This document shows positions 48,191-59,756 of a DNA stretch of 64,000 bases, piece after piece. Below the pieces are notes generated by a model. That model was not told the origin of the DNA, did not search any database, and saw only the letters and a program-made list of their open reading frames with translations. Position 1 is the first letter of the stretch, and the number at the start of each line of letters is the position of its first letter. The stretch is taken from positions 14,119,001-14,183,000 of the forward strand of contig CM036618.1 in the NCBI GenBank assembly GCA_020746105.1. Direction: 5' to 3'. The DNA is from Trogon surrucura. Its lineage: Eukaryota > Chordata > Aves > Trogoniformes > Trogonidae. The position numbers and the translations under genes are program-made.

Positions 48191-49116
48191 TATCTAATCT
48201 CATCCAGATATTGTCTGATGATAAAATACATGTGTACTGCAAAATGCTCTCACACTTTGCAAAAAGAATGGGAGTGGGATGAAAAAAATGCAGGAAAAAA
48301 AAAAAGGGAACACTTATTTGGGCAAGCAACCTTTGAAAGAGTAAGTTCAAAGCCAGTGTCTCACCAGAAAAGTGAATCCCATCCAAATCTTGATTTAATA
48401 ATTTTTGATCCAGGCTATCAAGATGTTTCATTCATTTCATGAAATAATCAGCACTGTCAAGTCTTGTCGAGCCCAGCTAATTCAGAAAGCACTCAGCACC
48501 TTGCAAAAATGAAGGAAAGCACCTTCTGAGGGAAGACACCATCTCACAAATATACTTATGCAAAAGTTTGTTATTATTATTATTTTCACACATCCAGTTG
48601 AAATGGGTGGAATTTGTCTCGTCTTACTGTAACCACTGAAAGTTAGGTATTTTTCACCTTGGAATTCCCTTTGGTTGAAAGGGAGACTGGCACCTTAGAG
48701 GAGATTTCTGACAGTTCTCTTAGACATTTGCCTCAGTGTGAGATGAATTGCCTTCTAGGGGTGCCCATCTCTCACCATTGGCTGCTGGGAGACCCTTAAG
48801 GATGTGCTTGGAATATACATATAACTGAAGTTAGTTGAAATGGATCACAGTGGGAGAATATTGGAAATTTTCTGTACACTATGTAAATTACTGCCTGCTT
48901 TACTATGCAGATATGACCATATGTACCTCAGCCTCACAGGGCTGATAGGACTGTCCATTTCCATCCCACCGCCATTTGTGATTTTCACATGAAACTTGAT
49001 CCACCTCTGTAAAATCAATGAGATCTGCACCAAGCATTGTATCAAAAGCAGAGCTCCAGAAACTTTAAAGAAGTCCTGTCCTCGGAATCTCCCTCTCTGC
49101 CAGGAGAATTGCACTG

Positions 49117-49187
49117 AACAAAACAAAGCAAAACAAAACAAAACAAACCAGAAAATCCCACAAACAAACAAACAAACAAACCCACAA
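49117..49187. repeat. (AAAC)n-type microsatellite
   Basis: Imperfect AAAAC and AAAC units (49117-49148) are followed after a short gap by a cleaner CAAA run (49161-49181). Confidence 0.9.
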
Positions 49188-50605
49188 CAATAAACATCAG
49201 CTTCCTGCAGAACAAGTGAAAACAGAATGCTCCAGGATTGCAAATCCAAAAAGAAAATTTTAGCAACTAAAAGCAGCAAATGGTGAGAAAATTTCTGGGG
49301 AAAACTTCACAAAGGAGAATGAAATGAGGTATGTAATAGAAGTTTATATTTAGGAAAAAAAAGATGAAGGATTCACCTTACCATCTTTGCGGTGAACATG
49401 AACGAACCTTGTGCCACAATATGTTCCAAAGTACGCATCGTGTGCAACACACCTAAAAACTCTGAGACTACAGGTGAAACCATGGTCCTAACAAACTGAA
49501 AACATGTGATGAAACCAGGTAGGCTAGTTAAAACAAAAAGAGCTTTAATTTTTACACAAATAATACAGCACTCTATCCATAAACTTAAGGCTTATAATAT
49601 GTGAGAGATTTTTAAATGTTGCTTGGCATTCATTTATTGGGAGGAATTAACTCTACTGGTCTTGAGACAGATTGAGGGCAACAGGAGGATGCAAAAGGCA
49701 AGGCTCATATTCATTGGAGGTTCATGGCATTGACAGTGTTTTAAACAATCATGTTCTAGGGTTGATTTTGCAGGCTGTCTTAGTCACTATCTCCAGTCAA
49801 GGCTCTCGTGTAAATGGAGTTTGTTCTACCCCGACAGTGTGCCTATTGTAAGTTGGGGCCACCTGTTAGACAGCATGAAGTGTTGCCTAAAAAAATACAC
49901 AATAAGCAGATTGTTTGTTACAGTTGTGCACAGACAACTGTATTAGTGTTCTTCACACCATATGTCTATATAAACAGAGCTCCAGTGAGGTATTTGCCAA
50001 AGACTTAAACATTGACGAAGAAGCTTCTCTTAAAAGACCCAGGACTTACAAGCACTGGTTCACCTGTTAGGCTTACATCAGGACTTCAAATGTTTGGCTT
50101 CAAAGAAGCAATATTCCTTCAGAAGTTTCTTCAGGAAGTTTTATACCAGAAGCAAAAAAAAAACCCCAAAGCCAATAAACATGCAAACAAAAAAACCCGC
50201 CTCAAACCAACCAACATAAATTCCACATTTGATGGTTTTAGTAGTTCCGTGCAATGTGAAAGGAAGGGAAATTGGCTTCACAGAAGCAGTTTGACTACTT
50301 TCCAAAGTAAAAATAATATATAATTTTATAATACATATGATAATTGATGTTGTTGTTATTATCAAACACACCTTCATCCAAGACTAAATCCGAAGTCTCA
50401 TAAGATGAATCTGTGAGCTCGGTTGTATCCAGTTTTCTTGCAGTCTTGCTAAGACTACCTTGGACAACCTCTTTTATTCATTTCATTTTTTCACAAGCAG
50501 AGATTTTGAGGGAGAGCAAAGAATGAAAATGTCTCTCTTGGGTTTGTGCAAGGAAAAATGTTACAGTGAAATAAGCGACAGACACCACTGATAGCTGTGG
50601 TGTAA

Positions 50606-50632
50606 GAATAGAATAGAATAGAATAGAATAGA
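50606..50632. repeat. (GAATA)n microsatellite abutting CR1
   Basis: Five perfect GAATA units end exactly where the CR1 body begins (about 50633-50635). It may be the pre-existing insertion site, or filler created during 5' truncation. Confidence 0.9.
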
Positions 50633-50634
50633 AA

Positions 50635-53002
50635 TATCGATGATAATTTTCTGATGCAAATGGTGGAGGAGCCGACTAGGAGAGGAGCACTGCTGGACCT
50701 CATCCTCACTAACAAGGAGGATCTGGTTGAAGCAGTAAAGGTTGAGGGCTGCCTTGGCTGCAGTGACCATGAAATGGTGTTCAGGATCTCATGCAGCAGA
50801 AACAAAATAGCAAGCAGAATTGCAACCCTGGACTTTGCCAAGGCAAACTTTGGATTTTTCAAGCAATTACTAGAGAAAATCCCATGGGTAAGGCTGTTTG
50901 AAGGTAAAGGGGCCCAAGATAGTTGGTTAGCGTTCAGGGACTGCTTCTACCGTGCTCAAGATCAGAGCATCCTGACACGTAGGAAGTCAAGGAAGGGAGC
51001 CAGGAGACCTGCGTGGCTAAACAGGGATCTGCTGGGTAAGCTCAAGGGCAAGAGGAGAATTTACAGATCTTGGAAGGCAGGGCTGGCCACTTGGGAAGAA
51101 TATAAGGCTGTTGTCCGAGGATGTAGGGAGGCAATTAGGAAAGCAAAGGTCTCCCTAGAATTGAACCTGGCGAGAGGGGTCAAGGACAACAGGAAGAGCT
51201 TTTTCAAATACGTGGCAGATAAAGCTAACACCAGAGGCAATGTAGGCCCACTGATGAATGAGGTGGGTGCCTTGGTGACACATGATACAGAGAAGGCAGA
51301 GTTACTGAATGCCTTCTTTGCCTCTGTCTACTCTGCCGGAGGCTGTCCCAAGGAGCCCCGTTCCCCTGAGGCCCCAGAGGAAGTCAGGGCAGTAGAGGAG
51401 TTTGCTTTAGTCGATGAGGACTGGGTTAGGGACCAACTAAGCAATCTGGACATCCATAAATCCATGGGTCCAGACGGGATGCATCTACGGGTGCTGAGGG
51501 AGCTGGCTGATGTCATTGCTAGACCACTCTCCATCATCTTTGCCAAGTCTTGGGAGACGGGAGAGGTGCCTGAGGACTGGAGGGAAGCAAATGTCACTCC
51601 AGTCTTCAAAAAGGGCAAGAAGGAGGACCCGGGTAACTATAGACCGGTCAGCCTCACCTCCATCCCTGGGAAAGTGATGGAACGACTTATCCTTGGTGCC
51701 ATCTCAAGGCATATCAGGGATAAGAGGGTCATTAGAGACAGTCAACATGGCTTCACCAAGGGGAAGTCGTGCTTGACTAACCTCATAGCCTTTTACGAGG
51801 ATATAACAAGGTGGATAGATGATGGCCGAGCGGTGGATGTGGTCTACCTTGACTTCAGTAAAGCATTTGACACAGTCTCCCACAGCATCCTTGCTGCTAA
51901 ACTGAGGAAGTGTGGTCTAGACTCTCGGGTAGTGAGGTGGACTGTGAACTGGCTAAGGGGAAGATGCCAAAGAGTCGTGGTCAATGGGGCGGAGTCTGGT
52001 TGGAGGCCTGTATCCAGTGGAGTCCCTCAAGGGTCGGTACTGGGACCAGTATTATTCAATATATTCATCGATGACTTGGATGAGGGACTAGAGAGTACTA
52101 TCAGCAAGTTTGCTGATGACACCAAGCTGGGAGGAGTGGCTGACACACCAGAAGGCTGTGCTGCCATCCAGCGAGACCTGGACAGGCTGGAGCGTTGGGC
52201 GGGGAAAAATTTAATGAAATATAACAAGGGTAAATGTAGGGTCTTGCATCTGGGTAGGAACAACCCCAGGTTCCAGTATAAGTTGGGGAATGACTTATTA
52301 GAGAGCAGCACAGGGGAAAGGGACCTGGGAGTCTTGGTGGACAGCAGGATGGCCATGAGCCAGCACTGTGCCCTTGTGGTCAGGAAGGCCAATGGCATCC
52401 TGGGGTGTATTAGAAGGGGGGCGGTTAGTAGGTCGAGAGAGGTTCTCCTTCCCCTCTACTCTGCCCTGGTGAGACCCCATCTGGAATACTGTGTCCAGTT
52501 CTGGGCCCCTCAGTTTAAGAAAGACAGGGAACTGCTGTAGAGAGTGCAGCACAGGGCAACTCGGATGATTAAGGGAGTGGAGCATCTCACTTATGAGGAA
52601 AGGCTGAGGGAGCTGGGGCTCTTTAGTTTGGAGAAGAGGAGGCTGAGGGGTGACCTCATTAATGTTTACAAATATATCAAGGGTGAGTGTCACGAGGATG
52701 GAGCCAGGCTCTTCTCGGTGACAACCACTGATAGGACAAGGGGTAATGGGCTGTAACTGGAACATAAGAGGTTCCGCTTAAACTCTAGAAGAAACTTCTT
52801 CTCAGTGAGGGTGACGGAGCACTGGAACAGGCTGCCCAGAGAGGCTGTGGAGTCTCCTTCTCTGAAGACATTCAAGACCTGCCTGGACACGTTCCTGTGT
52901 AGCATAATCTAGGCATTCCTGTTCTGGCAGGGGGATTGGACTTGATGATCTTTCGAGGTCCCTTCCAATCCCTAACATTCTATGATTCTATGATTCTATG
53001 AT
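50635..53002 (+). mobile_element. Long CR1 LINE copy, 5'-truncated in endonuclease
   Basis: At about 2.37 kb this is the longest CR1 in the window. It begins inside the endonuclease domain of ORF2 (residues reading [12 protein letters not shown]), covers the complete RT and C-terminal domains, and ends with the 3' UTR block GGACTTGATGATCTTTCGAG and three ATTCTATG octamers. It shares its last 770 bases with 27344-28117 at roughly 96 percent identity by manual count. It lacks ORF1 and most of the endonuclease, so it cannot move by itself. No convincing target-site duplication is seen. Confidence 0.97.
50654..52912 (+). pseudogene. CR1 ORF2 (endonuclease end, RT, C-terminal domain) with two stops
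   Basis: One reading frame encodes non-LTR retrotransposon ORF2; it normally nicks DNA and reverse-transcribes CR1 RNA at the target. From the first ATG (internal, not the real start), residues 1-50 are the end of the endonuclease, including GCSDHEMV. The RT follows, with [32 protein letters not shown], and [15 protein letters not shown]. Its catalytic motifs are [11 protein letters not shown] (Y398, Asp400) and FADD (residues 486-489); [14 protein letters not shown] lies between them. The C-terminal domain has [20 protein letters not shown]. Two in-frame stops break it: TAG at 52538-52540, where the sister copy has GAG, and TAA at 52754-52756, where it has AAA. The frame otherwise stays open to the natural stop at 52910-52912. 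Confidence 0.95.
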
Positions 53003-56000
53003 ACACGTCTTTTAACAAAGTCTATGCGAAGATAATCAGTTCTATAAACTCAGATCTCATCAGTTATTGTGTGATGTGACCATAAAAGGCATATTGAGGC
53101 CTAACAAGCTCTGTTACAAAATTGCCTGACAATACTCCAGTATATGTGAAAAGGCATAAATTAACTGCTTATTCCTCCTGTCACTCTGGTAGCAGAGAAG
53201 AGGCATGGAGCAAAAGGTCTCCTTGGTTGCCGTCCTCCTGCACCAGCTTGCCTCCTGTTGCTGGTGCAAGTGTGGAACATAAACTCTTGCAGCAGAAAAG
53301 CCCATTGCAGCTAAATCCTCTTGGAGCAAGGACACAGAACTAGAGTGTGAAACAGGTGCTCTGCTCCTACAGTAGCCATGCTCTATATTATGCTCTCCAA
53401 GACTAAGTTATTACACAGTTATCCAGCCCCTACAAAGAATGATTTTTGCAGAGGCTACACCACTAAAGCTGATCCCTGACATGCAAAACACCTATCAGAG
53501 ATACAAAAAAAAAAAGATATTTTTATTCTCCAGCATACAAAAGAACCACAGCAATTTATTTTCTGCTGACTGTTATAGAAGTTCACTTTACAGCTGAACT
53601 GCTCTAAGCAGCATAGGTCAAATGTTCTAGCTCCAAAGACATATTGGAATTATTTTAAGCCCATTTTTCATTTACAAATTGTTTACTCTGATACTGTTAA
53701 AAAGTAACTGTGCAGGTTTTGGCTCCATTCAAAACACAAACATTATGAACCCATCTTCTGTCTTCCTCTTTCTTTTTTTTTTTTTCTGATTTCAGAAAAG
53801 AGTATTTGCTCTAAGAAGCAACATTAAAGAGAAGATTTTGAAAAGGTTATGCTTCAAGGTTAGTTAACTGACATTTTTTTCACAAGTTACCATGAAAGCT
53901 GTGCTGTTTTCTTTCTATTAACACAAAGAATACAATACCTTCCAGTTTTATGCATTATATTGGTGTCTGTTTGGAATAAAATTTTATTTTATAATATAGG
54001 CACCATTTTTAAAAAATCACTATCATGTATTCTCAGCACCATTCTGTGTAATATTTCTGAATTTCTTTTTACTTCATTGTAGAAACTCTTTTCATATCCA
54101 GATGCATGTTAAAGTCTGAAGCTGCATGCATTTCATATCCTTCTTTCCTAGGTTAACCAAATTAGTTTGTGGTTAAATAAGTCCAGTTTGGAAACTGTTT
54201 TACTAACTATGCATACTGTGACATGAAACTAGTTCATAATGGTCATGCCTTGAAACCCTTAGCTAAGATGTTATTGTACATTCGAAAGTCTACGGCATGG
54301 AGAGCTACAGCATGAGAGATACGGCTGCATAATAAATCGAGGAAGCATGATTATATCTCACGTACAATTCTGGCCTATCTGCTACAATTAAGAGTAACAA
54401 TGAAGGTACCACGGCATGATTTCTACTTTAATGCTAGCAACGAGAGGGAAAGTTGTTGCTCTAAATTTTACCAGGACAGCAGGGAATGCTGCTTTGAAAC
54501 AAAGGAGCTCAGGCTCCTGGCTTAGAAAGTGGTGGGGAGAAGGGAGAGGAGGCAGGTAACAGCCTAGAGAGGGGCTCCTGTTTTCTTTACTCTCCCAAGA
54601 TCCACTCTAACCGTGCCAACCGAGCAACTTACGTTTCATATTCTTGTCAACAAGATATGCCACAGCCCATACGGCCACTCTTCATTTTGTAACTGGAGAT
54701 CATCATGGTTATGAAAGCATGCATCATAATGACATCTATTATATTTTTGTTGCACAGCCCTCCCTATACAGACAAAAAGTCTACAGAAGTTTTATTAACC
54801 CTATTTTACAGAGCAATCTAAAAGACTGTGACCATGTTTGTGCCAAATCACAGCCGACCCTAGAAAAAGCAGAAAGCAGGGGCAGGAAGAAGAGATGGAA
54901 AGTGATGGGAATCCACCAGCCTGCCAGGAGTGTTAACTGGATTGTTCCAAAACCGAGCTGAAGGAGTTTATGTGAACAAGCGATGCAGATGGATGGCAAA
55001 TTTGGCCTCAAACCCTGCTCCAGGACTGACAATTACACAAAGTCACTCAGTTCATAGGAAAACTCACAGTGAATCTAAATCTCTAGTCAGAAGACCAACC
55101 CTAGCACAAATCCTAAAGGTGAAATGAGCTTCTGTACAGTGGCCAGACTTGTGAATGGAGCGAAATGTGTTCATTTTCCTGGCAGAACAAACAAAAGAGA
55201 ATCCCTTTCTTCCCAAATTCTGTCTTGGGTTACATGAAATCTTTCATTTTATGTTTTCATATATACTTTTGTTTGCTTTATTTTCTTATATATTGAATTA
55301 AAATCTCATTACATTTAGCATGGAAAATTTGCAAATGAAAATTTGAGACGTTCATTAACAATGTTGGAGGGAATGCTTGGTTTTTTCAGTATTTTGGTTT
55401 TGATGGATGAGAAGGAAACAAAGGGGAGGAAGCAGAAAATTTTCACAGTTTAATCTAAAAATGAGATTAATTTTTTTTATACCAAAAACATTTCTTGATT
55501 GTTTTAAGAGGTGCTACACCTGGGATTCCTCTTTCATCGCAAACCATTGATAATACAATGAAACTGTGGATTTCAGCTGCTGAAGATATTGAATTTTCCA
55601 ATAGCAGTTTTTAAATTTTACTCTGCAATTAAAGGTTTCTTTGAAAATGAAACAGCAGTGTTAAGGTGTACAGTGAAATTATAAACCCTGGTTTTATTCA
55701 ATGCTAAATATGACTGCAGACATATCTAATTCTGTCTGGAAATCTTTATATAAAATGGGCAACAGGAAAGCTGTAAGGCTATGCAGGATACCCCAGGATA
55801 CATGGTCGTGTCCCTTTTTTGCTTCGTGAGGAACTTGACGCTACTTTTGCCTCCAGTTCTTCAAGCAACTTTGCGCTGGGAGAGATGAGGACAGGGAATA
55901 AATACAAATTTCAAAGAACAGTGGTAAGACAAAATATGAAGGAGTCTGGCAAATGCAGTTAGCACAGCTCCTATGGCACTGTGATAGCTGACATGTCAAG

Positions 56001-57137
56001 AGCATGCATCAGAAATGGGGAAACCAATATGTTAGAATCAGAGGCACTATGCATTAGCAGCAGCCAACCTGGCTTCATATTTGGCTAATAAATACATACA
56101 CAGGTTTCAGGCCTGCTGGTGACATTCACACAAGATGACGAGTAGGAAAATAGGAATTGTTTTTTACTGAAAACAAAGATTTTTCTTGAAAATGTCAATG
56201 CTCAATTAAGAAAAAAGGAAAAAAAAACACAACAGAAGAATCATTTATGTATTTTAAATATTTTAATTTCAGCTCTTAGAGGTTTTGATCAAAAAAAGAA
56301 AAGAAAAAAGAAAAAGAAAACACGGTACTTCTCTAGAAAATATTTTTTTGTTGTTATCTGGCAGAGGTTTTCTGGGATTTGTCTTTACCAGACTAAAATT
56401 TTATCAGCTTCTTCATTTGCTTGTATGTTACCAGTTCAACATCAATCCTTTCGAGTCATTAAATGACACAGGTCTTCTGTTATTTGGCTTGTAAATACCC
56501 TGAATCAAAGCCTGTGTCAATGGGGGTTTGACAATATTCCTGACATGCACATTATATTCCTGACTCCTCCTTTAACATATACGTCCATCATTGTTTGTTC
56601 AGCTTCTTCTGGGATCAGTTTGTAAAACAACAGAACAAAAAGCAAGCAAAGCAAAACAACAAAATCTCAGACAAAAGCCACATTTCCTTAAAATCATCTG
56701 CTTTCTTCTGTGTCCTAAGGAATCAACATCTTAGAGGTATTGCAGAGGTTTCTGAAGACACTGGAGCACTGCTGGTAACCTGTAGCTAACACCTCCCCTG
56801 CCTTCAGCAATAGTCCTGCTGTTGCAATAACTGGAATATTAGAATACTGTGAAAACTTTGGGGCATTAAACTGTTTGTTTTAATTTATTTTTCCAATATT
56901 TTTTGTCTGTTGAGTGCCTAAACATACACTGGAGCTCTAAAAATGATGATCTGAATGATGTTGATGATGCACCTAAATAGTTTTTTGCAACTCAAATTTA
57001 AACAGATACCCTTATATAGCCACACCTTGTGCTGCTTCATGTAGCGGTTCACCAGGAGGTAGCTGGAGCATTTCTGCAGAGTGAGAGTTTGTTGTGGTTA
57101 AGCAATTATTTTAATCTACCATTTATGTCAGAAATAG
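53003..57137. other. Unique AT-rich sequence, no gene seen
   Basis: About 4 kb hold no recognisable gene or interspersed repeat. A-rich runs lie near 53507-53516 and 56284-56320, with T-rich runs near 53770-53785. A 105-codon frame (54644-54961) has no recognisable motif. Confidence 0.55.
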
Positions 57138-57712
57138 TGTGGTCAGCAGGACTAGGGAAGTGACTGTCCCCCTGTACTCGACACTAGTGAGGCCACGTGT
57201 TGAATCCTGTGTTCCATTTTGGGCCCCTCACTACAAGAAAGACATTAAGGTGCTCAAGTATGTCCAAAGAGGGCAATAAATCTGGTGAAGGGTCTAGAGC
57301 ACAAGTCTTATGAAAAGCAGCTGAGAAAACTGGAGTTGTTTACCCTTGAGAAAAGGAGACTGAAGGGGGACTTTTGCTCTCTACAACTGCCTGAAAGGAG
57401 GTTGTAGAGAGGTGGGGGTCTGTCTCTTCTCCCAAGTAACAAGAAATAGGACAAGAAGAAATGGCCTCAAGTCGTGTCAGGCAGGTTTAAATTAGATATT
57501 AGGAAAAATTTCTTCACTGAAAGAGTTGCCAAGCACTGGAACAGGCTGCCCAGGGAAGTGGTTGAGTCATCAACCCTGGAGGTATTTAAAAGGTGTCTAC
57601 ATGAGGTGCTTAGGGACTTGGCTCAGTGGTGGACATGTCATTGCTAGGCTAACAGCTGGACTCATTGATCTTAAAGGTCTTTACCAACCTAAATGACGCT
57701 ATGATTCTATGA
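57138..57712 (+). mobile_element. CR1 LINE, 5'-truncated, diverged
   Basis: This is the C-terminal ORF2 region and 3' UTR of a CR1. It begins at AGGGAAGTGACTGTCCCCCT, passes TTTTGGGCCCCTCACTACAAG and CTGAGAAAACTGGAGTTGTT, then AAGCACTGGAACAGGCTGCC, and ends with ATGATTCTATGA. Multiple small changes break the frame. The 3' UTR (GGCTAACAGCTGGACTCATTG) marks a subfamily distinct from the two young copies. Confidence 0.93.
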
Positions 57713-58765
57713 CTACTGTGTAATTTAGAAGAAGTTGCAGAAAATTAATCTGCTGAAACTGAAGTAATTTATCTCTTAAAGATTTAGGACCCTGTATATG
57801 GAACGGACATACACTGCTTTATTTACTGTATTGCAAAAAAAAAAAAAAAAAAAGACTCAGTTTGAATTCTTAGTGGGATCCTGAAACCCTGCATAGTGAC
57901 ATCGAGTTTTTCCTACATTTGATCAATGTGAGAATCATCTTGTCTAGCAATCGGTCTGGTCACTGGAGAGTACTGTGTGTAGCACCAAATTAAGGTGATA
58001 AACAAGTGACTCTACATTCAAAATATAATTTGAATTCACATCCACAACTTAATCAATGCACATTGCCCCCCAGTAAGATAGAGGTCAGACAGTGGAATTT
58101 AATCCAGGTTTTCAAATTTTCGACTATCTTTTTCTTGTCACATTTTAAAAGAGTTTAATAACTGTTTACTAGAAATTCTAAAACTTTTTAAAAATGTAAT
58201 TGCAAACTTGTCAACTATAATTCTCTATCACTTCAGGTACAGAGAGATGGGATGAATAAAATTAATTTGAATTTTTCACAAGACTGAATTTTTCTAAAGA
58301 CTGAAGTTTAATAATATCTGTATTTAACTCTGTTATTTCTTATTTTAGATTTTTGACTCAGTTGCAATACACTCTCTAGGGACAAACTCCATGATATGCT
58401 ACTGATAATTAAGTGATATTCCTATTTTCCATGAGTTTTTGTTGATATATCCATTTTACACCAGAAGACATACTGTGATACTGTGATACTGTGATACTAT
58501 GATACTGTGACCTTGTATTTCTGGTGCTGGCCATTCAAACTCTGAAGGAATATATAGAATAAGGAACAAGGAATAAGCGATATAGTGACTCTGAGGTGAT
58601 AATGTATATTTAAGGATTCCACAACACTTTTACTGGCATTCCTGTACATAACATATTTGAATTTAAGTGATTATGCTCTCTATGAGGAAACTTCACTGCC
58701 ATTTTGCTTGCTTTAAACCATTCCTTCCTACCTCTGGACAGCGATCATTTGCATTTTAAGAAACA
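57713..58765. other. Unique AT-rich sequence, no gene seen
   Basis: The stretch contains an A19-type run (about 57835-57853) and an octamer array at 58471-58511, listed separately. Nothing else is recognisable. Confidence 0.6.
58471..58511. repeat. Octamer tandem array (ACTGTGAT)5
   Basis: About five copies of an 8-base unit, four identical and one with a single change. Unit length and content (ATACTGTG) recall the CR1 octamer tail ATTCTATG, but no CR1 body lies upstream. Confidence 0.9.
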
Positions 58766-58845
58766 GGAGCCAGCTCCTGGGCTGGTGTAAGCACTGTTGC
58801 TCCGTAGGTTTATACTGATTTACACCAGTTCAGGATCTGATCCAT
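58766..58845. repeat. Palindromic MITE-like repeat of amniote age
   Basis: The left end GGAGCCAGCTCCTGGGCTGGTGTAA (58766-58790) and right end TTTACACCAGTTCAGGATCTGATCC (58819-58843) are imperfect inverted repeats. TGGTGTAA/TTACACCA is exact at the inner edge. The form matches the common reptile and bird repeat with CTGGTGTAAATCAGC...GCTGATTTACACCAGC and GATCTGGCCC ends, most likely a short DNA-transposon derivative. About 80 bases remain and the class name is recalled only loosely. Confidence 0.65.
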
Positions 58846-59164
58846 ATTTTCTATCTCTGTGACATGATTTAGGCTAAATTACACCCTATAAATCTTTCCT
58901 CTGTTGTTATTTTCTGCCTCTCAAACTTCCAATAGGAGAGCTTGTATTCAGGTTTCACAGACAGGCAACAAAAGGCTTCCCCTGGGTACTATGCTACTCT
59001 TTTAAAAACTAAAGCACACAGGCTGTGGAGGCAGTGCATTTAAACAGCAACATTCATTACCCCGACCGAAAGAAAAAAGGTCAGCTCCAGCAGTAATCTC
59101 CTGCTGTAAATTTGCTAGAGAAACAACATGCCAATAAAAGTACACATTAAACAATATGGTTGGC
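58846..59164. other. Short unique spacer, no gene seen
   Basis: AT-rich sequence between the palindromic repeat and the CpG island. No element is visible. Confidence 0.6.
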
Positions 59165-59690
59165 ACTGGGACGCTCACCGCCTCCAGCGATATCAATAGC
59201 CTTAAACCTGACATTCGAGGGATGTCCTTGTGCCTGGAGGCACCTCGCAGCACATCTCACCAAAACCAGGCCCAAACGCTCTGAACATTCCCGCCTCTTC
59301 CCTGGTGTGTGTCCACAGGCACGTGTACGTGGCGGCCTGCGAGGAGGGTGTGCGTAGCGACGCCGGCCGCCCTCCCCTCCCGCGAGGAAGTATCCCTGGC
59401 GGGATGGCGGGCGGCAGTCCCCCGCTGACAGATTTTTCGGCACGTTGCAGGCAGGTTGGCCGGATGCCTGGCAATCCACGAGGGCTGACACATTTTGGGC
59501 AGAGCAGCGGTAATGCAGGGAGCCATGTGGCCGATGTTAGTAAACATTATCCCGCACAGTCTGGCGTGCCACCGCCGGCAGCGGGAGGGTGAGCGGCTGT
59601 CGGCGAGCAGGGCTGGCCGGGGTGGCCGAACTGCCCCGGGATGCCAGCCAAGGCCCGTCATCCAGCAGCTGCTCCCGTCTCCGCAGCAAC
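59165..59690. promoter_or_regulatory. CpG island, possible promoter
   Basis: About 43 CpG dinucleotides fall in roughly 525 bases, counted by eye, in DNA that is otherwise CpG-poor and AT-rich. GC content is visibly high (GACGCCGGCCGCCCTCCCCT, GGCGGGATGGCGGGCGGCAG). Such retention of CpG means the segment is unmethylated in the germ line or recently arrived, and in vertebrates it usually marks a promoter. Several overlapping frames on both strands (up to 166 codons, minus) are compositional and encode nothing I recognise. I cannot decide the direction of transcription or name a gene. No TATA box or clear first-exon donor stands out. Confidence 0.7.
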
Positions 59691-59756
59691 GGCAAGGAAC
59701 AATGGGCCTGGAAATCCAGCCAGCCTCCTGTATGGGGAAGGCCCTATGGAGAGACA

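Larger units (their letters stand above)
45448..50605. other. Unique AT-rich sequence, no gene seen
   Basis: No recognisable gene is present. The stretch holds the TA/CATA repeat, the AAAC-rich repeat and a possible amniote palindromic repeat piece at 48144-48190, each listed separately. Open frames up to 144 codons (48845-49279, minus) overlap the AAAC repeat and are compositional. Confidence 0.55.

Noticed and set aside
48845-49279. 144-codon minus-strand frame with a hydrophobic, Phe/Cys-rich middle
   Set aside because: That segment is the translation of the AAAC-type microsatellite on the opposite strand.
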